Shown piece after piece: positions 23,262 through 33,751 of a stretch of DNA of 64,000 bases (position 1 is its first letter; each line of letters opens with the position of its first letter). The stretch covers positions 13,620,747-13,684,746 of the forward strand of contig CM072902.1 of assembly GCA_037013685.1 (NCBI GenBank), given 5' to 3'. This stretch comes from Acridotheres tristis. Lineage: Eukaryota; Chordata; Aves; Passeriformes; Sturnidae. The notes below the pieces were generated by a model. The model searched no databases, was not told where the DNA came from, and was given only the letters and a program-made list of their open reading frames with translations. A program made the position numbers and the translations under genes.

Positions 23262-24960
23262 GAGAAAAGAGAGAAGAGAAAAGAGAAAACATGTTCTGCT
23301 CCACTGGGGCTCCTCCTGAGGTTCAAGTGATGCTCCAGGAGCAGCAGAGCACGAGAGGCAGCACAGGCACACACAGTGGATTAATTTAATTTGGAGATTA
23401 AAGCACAAATATGGAGCAGGGCTGTTCACAGCAGGAGAGCCCAGGCACCCCCAGTAATGGAGATTTCACTGGGAGCAGAGCAGCTCCCGGGACCGGGAAC
23501 AGGCACCAGTGGCTGTGCAGGAGCAGCTCTGCCCATCCACACCCAATTATTAACAGCCCTTAATTGGCTGTGGAATTCTCTTCTGCTGGGAGAATAAGCT
23601 CTCATTTTCTTTGACGACTTAATGGCAAAGTTCAGTGGAAAATTAGCTCTTGCCTTGGGCTTGGGGATTGAGAAGTAGAGAATTCTGTCTCAACAGCAGT
23701 GCAGTGAGAGAATTAGAATAAAAAAAATGTTGGAGAAAGGAACTGTAGGAAAAGAATGGTGAAATCCCACTGCAAGTTTGGTTTCCCTGGGGAAATCACA
23801 AACTTCTTCAATTCAGCTTGCCAGGACATTACACTTTAATTCCTCATATTTGTTTTTAATAACTTGCACTAAAGACAAGCAGAAGGACATATCTTGGTTC
23901 AGTACTTGATTTTTGGAAAGTTTTTTTTGTTTTCTTTTGTATTTTTAGAATCTGGAAGCAATGGAGGTGACAAGGGACTTGATTTGTGGAAAGCCTTAGC
24001 AAGACACAGATTCCTAAATCCCTGGTTAGGTGCTTAAGCCAGAAGTCAGTTCTGCAGCCCCTGGAATTGCCTTCTCATATTAAAATTCCTGAGGTAGCTC
24101 CGTTTCTGGTCATGGCCTTAATTTTGTCTGGCTTGATGGGGATTTGAAGTGAGACTTGAGTTGCAGTCCCTGCTCTACTGAATATTTAATATAAATGCAG
24201 AAATATTAATAAAGCAAGGATTAGGCAGGACTCTCCTCTCTCAGGGAATGCCTTGTGACTAATCTGTGGAGTTCACCTTCTCTCTCTGAGCCAGAGAATA
24301 TTTAATTATTCAATATGAGCGGGACAGGTTCAACAGGCAAGGATGAGCATCCAGCAGGGAGTCAGAATGTTTTCTGCACAAATGAAAAGTGCAATCCCTT
24401 GGGCAAAGGAGTGGTTTGAGCCCAGGTGTCCTGGGCAAAGGCTGTGTCCTCGAAAGGCAGGGGGAGATTTTTGGGAAGGTGTGAGAGGTGAGGCTGCTTT
24501 GGCACCATCTCCCTTCTGTGAGTGCTGAGAGGGCAGGCTGTTAAACACTGGCAGTGACAGAAAAGGACAATTCCACCTCCCTTCCCACTCCGGGATAAAA
24601 ATCAACCTGAATTTAGTTGCTGTTGCAGCCTAGATTTATTTTTTTTTCCTGAAGTTACAATGCCTTCATTTAGCAGCCTCTTCCTGGGCTATAAATGACA
24701 CCCACGAGAAAGCAATGATGTGAAGTGACTGTAAATGGCTCTTAGTCAGATTCACACCATTATTTTGCAAGTGCAAATAACATTTGGGAAACGGGAAATG
24801 GCCTCCGCAGTTATTAGTTTTGTCTTGTTTTTTTTTTTTTTTCTTTAATTTGCTATAGCTCTGCCTAGAAACCACCCAAGATTAGGTGAGCAACTGTGTG
24901 TGTGCTGGTTAAAGAGCATTCCTTGTGCCATCAGCCTGGCCGTGTGTGCAGGCAGGACAG

Positions 24961-25022
24961 GGGGGAGGAGGAGGAGGAGGAGGAGGAGGAGGAGGAGGAG
25001 GAGGAGGAGGAGGAGGAGGAGC
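24961..25022 (+). repeat. (GGA)n trinucleotide microsatellite
   Basis: About 20 copies of GGA/GAG. A purine-only strand with regularly spaced GG, capable of triplex or two-tetrad quadruplex structures. The EEE-, RRR- or GGG-reading frames here are not proteins. Confidence 0.97.
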
Positions 25023-27801
25023 AGGTACATTTGTATTTGCAGGAATTCAGGAGCTGCTGCTTGGAGTCAGGGCAGAAGGAAAATCCACGTGTGTCCTTTT
25101 AGGGTGGAAGTTGTGCCCGTTAGATCAGGACTGGCAGGGCCCAGAGCTTAATTAAATTTAGGAGAACACCCAGCCACCTGCTCTGCTCTCACCTCCACGC
25201 CGTGGTTAAATGAATAATAATAAATAATGAATAATGAATTGTCTGAAAAATTTATTGAGGTTTTTAAAAGGAGCTCATCTGTGTCTCTGTGCCAGAGGGG
25301 CTCAAACAGGAGGGCTCAGGTGAGAGGCACACCTGAGCTGCCAGGACCTGGCCCCTCTGTAGGGCTCAGGTGAGTGGGATTGCACCTGCCAGGTGCTGCC
25401 AGGGCAGCCCTGCAGGCTGGGGTGCAGCTCTCACAAACCTGAGCACACCTTGCCCAGGTGAGTGGAGCTCCAGCAGCCTCTGCAGCCCAGCTCGGGAGGG
25501 TTTTGGTGCTGGGGCAGAGTGAACAGCCCTGAGCACAGCCTGAATTCACAGCTAATAATATCCCAAAGGCTTTTCCATAGTCTCTAGATATAAAAATTTA
25601 ATCAGACTCTAAGTATTTTTGTGTTTTCCAGAAGCTGTCTGAGTAATGACAGGTACATACCTCAAAAACCCAGACTCGGCAAAATGGAACAACAGAAAGG
25701 AGATTCTGTGCTGGATTTTTTTGTTCCAAATGAATTTAGTTCCAGGACTGATCCTTCAGTGGGTTTAGAGAGACAAAATCTCCCCGAATTTGGTGCTTCT
25801 GGACTGCAGAAAAGTGACAACACCTGAGCTTTGAGGAGTGTAGTGGTAATTAACAGGCTGTTAATTGCCAAGGCCAGGGGGGCACTCAGCAGAAATTCAG
25901 ATGTCATTCTGTTTCCTGACACATTTGGGCCCAAGAAAAAACCTTCTGCTCAGGTTTGTGAAGTCCTGGTGGGGCTGAACCGGCCAAGTCAGCCCAGCCC
26001 CTGCCCCAAATTATTGCTCCACGTCACCAATTTTATGGACAATATAAAGCTCCATCGATGCTGGGAACTGTGGTTTTTTAGGTTGCACAGCTCAAGCCAT
26101 GCATGGGGAAGTGTTCCTTCTCCAAAAACAACATCTATTTGATTGTGCCCTATATCTTAGTGTACTAGAACTAATCTACTAAAATATTGATGTAGCAAAG
26201 TAAAATGGGAATAAAAAAAAAAATAAAGTATGTGCAGCGTGTCAGAATAAATGCACCTAGTGGAACATTAACTTTTGTATTTCTAGGACTTTTTTAACCT
26301 TGCTGCCTTAATGGCATTCTGAAGCAGCATTTTACAGTTAGTATTTTTCTTTTTTAAGTTCAAAGATTAAAATGGAATAAGGATGGGGAGGGGAGGGGTA
26401 AGTGGAAGAAGATAAAAGAGCACCAGGAACTGCAGAGCTGGTTAAAAACAGCTCTAAAAACACACTGAAGGAATCATTTCCTACATAGGATGAAATTCCA
26501 AGCATGTAAGCACAGAAAGCGATGCAATAATTAGGCAAAAGTTCAAAAAAGTCTTAATGAGATTTAAGAGAATCACAGGCAGAGCTGACCCTCAGTTTAA
26601 ATGAATTTCACCTTCACGTGGCTTTTCTAAATGAGTGTGCATGAATCATTAATGCTTTTGCACAGAAAATCCCACATCTGGATTGTATTTTCATTTTAGC
26701 TACGGAATTCTGCTGCACATGTGCTCAACTCTGGGCTTACTAAGGAGCCATCTTTATTAAAATCTGATTTTTTAAATTATATGAGTAATTTGCAATGTTA
26801 AAGGCTTCTGAAAATCCGAACTGTAAGAATGGTTTTGAAAATGTTGGCACGGACTGCCTGACTCTGTTCTGCCCCAGCTGCAGATCAGGTGAAGCCTTTT
26901 ATGCTCTGCCTCAAAAGGAACCAGTGACAACATTTTTGGCAACAAAACATCTGGGGAAAATGATATTCCAACCTGAGAGTGTGAGGATGGAAGAGCAAAG
27001 GGAAGGCTGCAGGTTTGTGCTGCTGGCCCACACCCAGATGTTCCTGCACAGCTGCATTTTCCTCAGGGCAGCTCCCCAGTGCAGGTTGTGTCCTAGAGTT
27101 TGGGGAGGAACTTTAATCCTGCCAGAGGAAACCCCAAAGCATCCTTGATTCACAAAAAAAAAAATAAAATAAACTTGTGTAAGTTGTTTTAAAAATTGTA
27201 TCTTTTGAAATACAGTTTAAAATTTAAATAGGACCTCAGGCTTTAAGATATTCCTTCATTTTCTGGCTAAAAAAACTCCTTGAAGAATTGAATTGTGCAG
27301 AAATATTCATGGCTGAGCATACAGAGATATGAATCAATTCAGAAAAAAACCCCAAACCAGAACAGAAAAAAATTCCAGATGCTTCCCTGTCCCACAGTTC
27401 CCTACAAACTTCAGGAGACACTTTCAGCTGAGGATACAATGAAGTGTGTGCTCAGGTCACTGCAGTGAGTGAGACATCCTGTCTCTAAGTTTAATTCAAA
27501 GATTTCTTCATTGGACTGTGCTGTACAGAATTCTCATTTGTTTTGTGTTTGCTGTAATTACAAGCAGTCCCTGGCAGGCAGCTCAGCGCATTTCTCTCAG
27601 TGGGGGCTTTAATCTGCAAATCTCCCTCCATCCTTTTCCCTCCATCTGAATGGGAATCTGATCATTTCTGAAACACCACGGCTTTAGCAAGCAGGGACTG
27701 ACCTGGAGTTCCTCCCTGCCCCTGTTCCTTTAGTGCCCCTTGGCTCCTCTGTGTGGAACTGTACCACAGGCTGAACCCACTGATATTTTATTGACACTGA
27801 A

Positions 27802-28130
27802 TTCTTTATTTTATTTTATATTTTATTTTATTTTATATTTTATTTTATTTTATATTTTTTATTTTATTTTATTTTATATTTTTTCTTTTATATTTTATAT
27901 TTATTTCATTTTTATATTTAATTTTATTTTTTATTTTATTTTTAATTTTTATTTTATATTTATTTCATTTTTATATTTCATTTTATATTTTATTTTATTG
28001 GGTTTTTTTATTTTATATTTTATTTCATTTTTTATTTTTATTTTATATTTTATTTCATTTTATATTTTATTTTATTTTATTTTTATTTTTTATTTTATAC
28101 TTTATTTTGTATTTTCTATTTTATTTTTTC
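27802..28130 (+). repeat. ATTTT/ATATTTT-rich low-complexity array
   Basis: About 330 bp of A and T only, apart from scattered C and one GGG, built from TTTTATTTTATATTTTA-like modules. The hydrophobic frame of F, I and Y residues is a composition effect. Confidence 0.93.
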
Positions 28131-28292
28131 ACACTGAATTTGATAACTGTGCACGAGTCCCAGGGGCTGCAGCAGGAGTCACAGAGGGCTGGAAGCTGGG
28201 ATCAGACCTGGCACATTTCAGACACGAATGGTCCCCTCTCTGCTTTGTCCCCCGCAGCACTGCAGCTGCTCTCAGCTGGCCAGGAGGGCTCT

Positions 28293-28728
28293 GTCCTTTG
28301 GCCACTGAAATCGTGTCCTGGGCCACTGAAATCAGGTCCTGGGCCACTGAAATCGGGTCCTTTGGCCACTGAAATCGGGTCCTGGGCCACTGAAATCGGG
28401 TCCTTGGGCCACTGCAATCGGGTCCTTTGGCCACTGAAATCGGGTCCTTGGCCACTGAAATCGGGTCCTTGGGCCACTGAAATCGGGTCCTTGGGCCACT
28501 GAAATCGGGTCCTGGGCCACTGAAATCGGGTCCTTTGGCCACTGCAATCGGGTCCTTTGGCCACTGCAATCGGGTCCTGGGCCACTGAAATCGGGTCCTT
28601 GGCCACTGCAATCGGGTCCTTTGGCCACTGAAATCGGGTCCTTGGCCACTGAAATCGGGTCCTTGGGCCACTGCAATCGGGTCCTTTGGCCACTGAAATC
28701 GGGTCCTTGGCCACTGCAATCGGGTCGT
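28293..28728 (+). repeat. 21-bp minisatellite GGCCACTGAAATCGGGTCC, about 21 copies
   Basis: Units of 20-22 bp: GGCCACTGAAATCGGGTCC plus TT, TTT or TG. The third module alternates between GAAATC and GCAATC, producing a recognisable variant-repeat map. Each unit holds a CG (ATCGGG), giving a dense block of about 20 methylatable CpGs. Intronic. Confidence 0.96.
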
Positions 28729-28801
28729 GGCTCTGAGTGTTCACTGCTGCTCCTGCAGGGGATTGCTCGGGGCTCTGGCAGCAGGGCCACGTGTCAGGGG
28801 T

Positions 28802-29275
28802 GTGTTAGTTAGAGTTGTATGTTAGTTAGGGTTAGTATATTAGTTAGGGTTAGTATATTAGTTAGGGTTAGTATATTAGTTAGGGTTAGTATATTAGGGT
28901 TATATGTTAGTTAGGGTTGTATGTTAGTGTTATATGTTAGTTAGGGTTATATGTTAGCTAGGGTTATATGTTAGTGTTATTATACTAGTTAATGTTATTA
29001 AGTTAGTCAGTGTTACATGTGATTGGTAAGTGGTTGTTTTTTTATCTTCTTTTTTTTTATTTTTTTATTTATTATTTTTTTTTCTTATTATTTTTTTTTT
29101 TTGTTAGTGTTATATGTTAGTGTTATATGTTTGTTAGGGTTATATGTTAGTCAGTGTTATATGTTAGTGTTATTACTTTAGTTAGTGTTATTATGTTAGT
29201 GTTATTACTTTAGTTACTGTTACATGTTATTTAGTGTTATTATGTTAGTGTTATTATTTTAGTTACCGTTATTGT
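28802..29275 (+). repeat. 19-bp TTAGTTAGGGTTAGTATAT array with TTAGGG motifs
   Basis: Starts as 19-bp units TTAGTTAGGGTTAGTATAT, then decays into TATATGTTAGTGTTA-type modules. A T-rich stretch at 29036-29103 interrupts it. Several units contain TTAGGG (first at 28826). It is not a true telomeric (TTAGGG)n run, since the hexamer never repeats directly. Confidence 0.88.
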
Positions 29276-29442
29276 GTGTGTCAGTGCCCTGTCAGCTGCT
29301 GATGGCAATGCTTGCCCCGAGCCTGGGCAGTTTTTTGGGGATTCCAGACCAGGAATGTCTGTGCAGTGCTCAGTGGATCGTGGCTGTTGCACGAGGCTCC
29401 CACTAACAAAGTGAAACTCCCCTGTGAGCTCAGGGGGTGGCT

Positions 29443-29530
29443 GCAGTATTTTATGTATTTCATGTATCTGATGTATTTTATGTATTTGATGTATTTTATG
29501 TATTTCACGTATTTTATGTATTTTATGGCC
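29443..29530 (+). repeat. TATGTATTT 10-bp tandem repeat
   Basis: About nine units of TGTATTTTA/TGTATTTGA with 9-15 bp spacing, 250 bp before the TM6 exon of ADGRD1. It is AT-rich and intronic. Confidence 0.85.
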
Positions 29531-29776
29531 ATTTCTCAGATCTCTTTCCCTGCTCCTCACTTACTGACTCACCAGCTGCATTTATCCTGTGTGATACCAG
29601 CGCTCTGTTATCCCCATTTTCACAGATGAACAAGTCATTAAAATCTTGCCCATTAAAGGAATGTCATGGTAAAGCAGAGTTCCACCTGCTGCTGTGCTGC
29701 CAGGACACGCCTGATGAACCCTTTGGTGTGCAGGCTGCCATTTCTGTAATGGTCCTGTTTCCATTTTCTCTTCCAG

Positions 29777-29903
29777 ACTAACAGCGAAAGCCGTGGCTGT
29801 GCTCTTACCAATCCTGGGCAGCTCGTGGATCTTTGGCGTTTTGGCTGTCAATGCCCACGCTTTAGTGTTCCAGTATATCTTTGCTGTTTTTAATTCACTA
29901 CAA
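29777..29903 (+). CDS. ADGRD1: ADGRD1 exon: TM6, extracellular loop 3 and start of TM7
   Basis: A 127-bp exon with acceptor TTTTCTCTTCCAG and donor CAA|GTAAGT at 29904. The first base completes the Lys codon. It then encodes 42 residues including [31 protein letters not shown] and [11 protein letters not shown]. The SSWIFG segment carries the TM6 tryptophan important for activation in adhesion GPCRs; human ADGRD1 has TSWVFG (recalled). FNSLQ begins TM7. The exon follows a 21.3-kb intron, the largest in the window, which is crowded with tandem arrays. Confidence 0.96.
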
Positions 29904-31044
29904 GTAAGTACCTGGTGGGAAAACTTATGGCTACAGAAGTGCTTCTGAGATCCAATTAAATGGATCATTAGTAATGTTTTCACATGTTTGTGCTTATTGT
30001 ATTTTATTCTGTGTTCCTTCCTCTGTCTTTTAAGTCTGTGCTGAGCAAAGTGTGCTGGCAATCCTTGTCTGTCTTTGAACAGAACTTGTATCCTGCTCCT
30101 TAGTGCTTCCAGCAGCAATAATTAAATAAATGAGACAGCACTGAGCTTTAGAAATGAAATGAAATGAAATTCTTTCTTGCAGCACTGTGTACCACAGGCA
30201 GGATTCTTCAGCAGAGATACCAGGCCAATTTTTCAGTGCCAATTTGAGGTTTCACTAGTGAGACTGAGGGAAAGCAAACAGGAGTTTATGGAGAGATCAG
30301 AGGCAGAGCTGCTCCCCGAGCTCCTGCAGCAGGAAAATCAACCCTGCTGTCCTTGGCACAGCAGCCCAGGGCTGCAGCTGTGTCCGAGGAGGAATGTGAA
30401 CATCTGGCCAGCCCTGAGCACACAGGGAGGCACAGCTCTTACCCCAGCTGTGCTTACAGAGGGGAAGCAAAACCCATCTCCTGTCAGTCCTTTCTTGTCT
30501 TGGGAACAAACAGCACTGTGGATACAAAAACAGTGACACGGGGTTCTTGGTGCTGAGTGCTGCCACCAGAAAAATAGAATTGTTTTGGGAGGGAAAGACC
30601 TTTTCACTTTGCATTGGGCTGAAAGCCCAAGGAGAGCAAAACTCTGCCGTGAAAATTTTCCTAGTGCTAACACCTTGCTTTTCTAACCTGAAAAATCCTG
30701 ATCTGGTGTTTCCCTAAGAGATTTCCCTCTCTTTGGCCTTTGCAACCACAAACAAAAAGTTCTCTTGTTGTCATGGAAGAAGAATTGCTGCATATTTTCA
30801 GCCAGATTTTCCCTTCAGTACAGTAAAGTTTGGGAGGTGTTCCTTTAGAGGAACAGTTGCAGAGCAGCCCCACAGGGAGCAATGCTGAAGGTGTCTCCAG
30901 TTTCACTTGGGACTCTCTGGTTTAGTGCACTCCGATGTTTACAGAGCTCCTGGTGCCTGCTCTGGGCTATGCTGACAGAAACACATCTTTCTATTTGGTT
31001 TTTCACTGCCAGACCTCACCCTTCTCCCTTTTTTCCCTTTTCAG

Positions 31045-31086
31045 GGGTTTTTCATGTTCCTGTTTCACTGTCTTCTGAACTCGGAG
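31045..31086 (+). CDS. ADGRD1: ADGRD1 micro-exon: TM7
   Basis: A 42-bp exon of 14 whole codons, GFFMFLFHCLLNSE, with acceptor CCCTTTTCAG (ending 31044) and donor GAG|GTATGT at 31087. The corresponding recalled human stretch is GLFIFLFHCLLNSE, the cytoplasmic half of TM7 in the family-typical QG-F-F-FHCLLN pattern. Because the exon is in phase 0 and a multiple of three, skipping it would keep the frame but delete half of TM7. Confidence 0.95.
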
Positions 31087-32850
31087 GTATGTAACCAAAT
31101 GGTGTTAACAAATTTGGTGTTAGCAAATCAAAGAACAGAAGTGTGCAGCAAGAACTGGCTTTCTCCATTACCATTGCCTGCTATGCCACTGATTCCCTTT
31201 TTCCTTTAATTAATCCCTGACTGTTCTGGCTTTTGGGCTCTCGGCATTTTGAGCCGTGCTTGACACTCGTTTTAATTAGAATAAGAAAGGTTTGAAGCAC
31301 AGAACAAAGATTAGAGGAGCAGCTCAGGAGCCAGGAGAGGAGCTGGAGGGCTGAGCAGGCACTGCCAGGTGAAAATGCCAAAATGTGGGAGCAGGACTCA
31401 CTCTGGCAGTCCCTGCTGGGGGCTCTGCTACAGCTGCAGCTCCACGGAGCAAAATAAATATTATTCTCAGTAAAACATACTCCTGGATGTTGCTCATGCA
31501 GCCCCCGATGGGAAACCACACTGAGCAGAAACATTCCAGGTATTTTTCTTGGCAGGGAGTTCAGGTTTTCACGGGGGACTGAGGCATCTTTTTGCATTAA
31601 GGCCGCATTAGAGGCACTGGGATAAAGCCAAGACAAGGCTGATGTAAATTTGGCTTGAGCATCCTCTCCTCCCGTGGCAGAGCAGGAGCTGCAAGTGTGA
31701 AAAGCTGTGGTTTGGAGAAGCATTTCCAGCTGCCAGGGCAGTGCTCAGTGAGACCCCGAGCTTTGGTTTTTTGGTTTTTTCCAATGAGCAGCTCTGCCCC
31801 TGGACCTGCTGCTGCCTCCTGTGCTACAGCAGAACTCCAGCCCTCCCACACTGAAATCATCCTTTATTAATGTTTGCCAGCCTATTCCATCTCACTTCAC
31901 TGCTGTGATCTCTGCCAAAATCACTTTGGAGAGTCAGGTCTGACTGTGAAACTCTTGATCTTTATTAAAATCAACTAAAATGAAGCAGGCAGGTTAAAGG
32001 TAGGGAGGAAAAATATTTCTTTATTCTGTTCTCTCCCAGGCTTAGAAATCTTCAAGTTTCAAATGTTTTATATCAAATACAAATATTTGAATTGCTGTCA
32101 TTTTTTCAGAACCTCATGAGAAATTAAATTCAGAAACTTTTCAGAATTTATATCCACAAAAACCAGTTTATACACAGCTGATGTGAGCTGTCATTTTTGG
32201 AGAGCAGGTCCTACTGGCTCCATCATAGGCTGTGAATAATTAAAATACTTCTTTAGCTAAACAGTGGGAATTCTTCTTGAAAATTTATTTCTGAGAAGCA
32301 AAACTCAGATATTGTAAAGAAACATCCATAGGCTGGGAATAGAAGTGTCTGGGTGAAAAAGGGCTTTATTCCCAGTGCACCCAGACAGAAATGCACAGGT
32401 ATTATAAAGAATTACAGGAGAGTGGGCCTGAAAAACTCTCCTTGATCTGAAAATCTCTCCCACACTGGTCAGCCACTTCCAGCCACTAATCCTTGACAAA
32501 TCTCCCCCTCTTGTCCCTCCATGTTTCCTTTCTGCAGCTGATTTGATTTTCACCTTGGTGGAGAGCATTGCTCCATCTCCAGGGGTTTGATCCAGCACCT
32601 TTAAATGGCTCAGCTCTGTGTCCTGTGGCACCTGGAAAATTCAGGGATGTGTGGAGCCCAGGGAGAGCCTGGCTGGGCTCCTCCTGCTCCATGGGGCTCG
32701 GCAGTTCCTTAGGAAATGTGAAGGAGTCCTGTAAAAATTCCATAAAGACAAAGAAAACGGAAGGGCTGGGTTGTTTGCTGTTTGATAGCACAGTGACATT
32801 TGAGTGGAGGGAGGGAAAAGGGGAAATGATTGCAGGCTGCACCTGTGAAA

Positions 32851-32910
32851 ATAAACACAACTATTTCAAACAAACACAACTATTTCGAATAAACTCAACT
32901 ATTTCAACTG
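32851..32910 (+). repeat. 20-bp repeat, 3 copies, next to an ADGRD1 acceptor
   Basis: Three 20-bp units of the form AAACACAACTATTTC plus AAACA, diverging in single bases. They end 21 bp before the exon at 32932, occupying the position where a branch point would be expected. Confidence 0.85.
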
Positions 32911-32931
32911 CTCACACTGCTTTTGCCAAAG

Positions 32932-33024
32932 GTCAGAGCTGCCTTTAAGCACAAAACCAAGGTCTGGTCCCTCACCAGCAGCTCAACTCGCAACATCAAT
33001 GTGAAGCCCTTCAATTCAGACATT
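32932..33024 (+). CDS. ADGRD1: ADGRD1 exon: helix 8 and cytoplasmic tail
   Basis: A 93-bp, 31-codon exon in phase 0, with donor ATT|GTAAGT at 33025. It begins [18 protein letters not shown] and continues [13 protein letters not shown]. Human ADGRD1 has the same [18 protein letters not shown] start (recalled); the second half is more divergent, as expected for a tail. The acceptor is unusual: TTTTGCCAAAG with only a short pyrimidine stretch, preceded by three copies of an A-rich 20-bp repeat (32851-32910). The acceptor is still secure because the frame and the protein match begin exactly there. Confidence 0.94.
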
Positions 33025-33655
33025 GTAAGTATTGCTCCTTTTCCCCTCTTGTATTTGAGTGTTCCACATTAAATTCTGCTGGAAAGAACAGAGCAGGCCC
33101 AAGGGTGTTTTTAGTACCAGCCCAATGCAAGGTGTAGACAGCTGGAACCAGGTGGAGCTGCAGCTCCAATATCAGTTTTGAAAGCAAAGGACAAATCTCT
33201 GTTTTTGTGCAAGTGTGAAATAAAAGCAAACAGAGCTTCATGAGCCCTGGCTGTGGTTCATAGGGCTCTTCCCAATTGCAAATTCTGCATTCCTGCAGTC
33301 CTGGCAATGTGCTGCTCTGATGGTGGTGGCTCTCTGATCCTCGCTTTAGGGACATTCTCTCTCTTAAACCAACACGTGAATATCTTTTTCTAGCCCTCCT
33401 TAGATTGTCTTGAGACAGAAGACATTTGTTTTCATAAAGAACCAGCCCTCTGAAGTGACAGCTATGATTAAGTGATCGTTGCCAATCACCTCAGCTCCTG
33501 GCAGTAACTGTTTAAAAATCCTTTATGGCATGTGCTCTCTCGACCCTGTGACTACACTGTAATGTGGATAGATGCTCTCAAGCTTTTATTTCATCCAGGC
33601 AAGAGTGGCTTGGCAAAATAAATAAATCAATTTTCTATACTATTTTATTTTCCAG

Positions 33656-33751
33656 ATGACTGGGAACAGGCCAGGCACGAGCCCCACGAAGCTGAACACC
33701 TGGGACAAAAGCTCCAATTCAGCAAACCGTGTTGATTTATCAGCAGTGTGA
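33656..33751 (+). CDS. ADGRD1: ADGRD1 terminal coding exon, C-terminus and stop
   Basis: Acceptor TTTATTTTCCAG (ending 33655), then 31 codons and TGA at 33749-33751. The sequence starts [13 protein letters not shown] and ends with WDKSS, then [11 protein letters not shown]. Human ADGRD1 ends with RVDLSAV (recalled), so the tail end is fully conserved. The final S-A-V fits a class I PDZ-binding motif (S/T-X-hydrophobic), which could tether the receptor to a scaffold; that role is inferred. The first codon is internal, not an initiator. Summed over the eight exons, the visible protein is 204 residues. Confidence 0.95.
   Translation: MTGNRPGTSPTKLNTWDKSSNSANRVDLSAV

Larger units (their letters stand above)
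8510..29776 (+). other. ADGRD1: Large ADGRD1 intron (21.3 kb) between loop-3 and TM6 exons
   Basis: Bounded by GTAAGT and CTTCCAG with split Lys codon AA|A, so it is one intron. It contains at least ten separate tandem arrays. Stretches without arrays (8510-11197, 13017-15387, 15930-18048, 20000-21575, 23221-24960, 25023-27801) are unique, alternately AT-rich and moderately GC-rich sequence. I recognise no coding exon, transposon or structured RNA in them, apart from the X-box-like motifs listed. Confidence 0.85.
29904..32931 (+). other. ADGRD1: Two ADGRD1 introns flanking the TM7 micro-exon
   Basis: Introns 29904-31044 (GTAAGT to TTTTCAG) and 31087-32931 (GTATGT to CCAAAG). They are unique sequence except for a 20-bp A-rich triplet repeat at 32851-32910. 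ORFs on the minus strand here (up to 180 codons, 31181-31723) have no recognisable domain and are in the range expected by chance. Confidence 0.8.

Noticed and set aside
27740..28372. 210-codon frame rich in F, I and Y
   Set aside because: Caused by an A/T-only low-complexity stretch followed by the 21-bp GGCCACTGAAATC array.
31181..31723. 180-codon minus-strand frame between ADGRD1 exons
   Set aside because: Ordinary composition, no domain and no splice context; similar chance frames occur elsewhere in the window.
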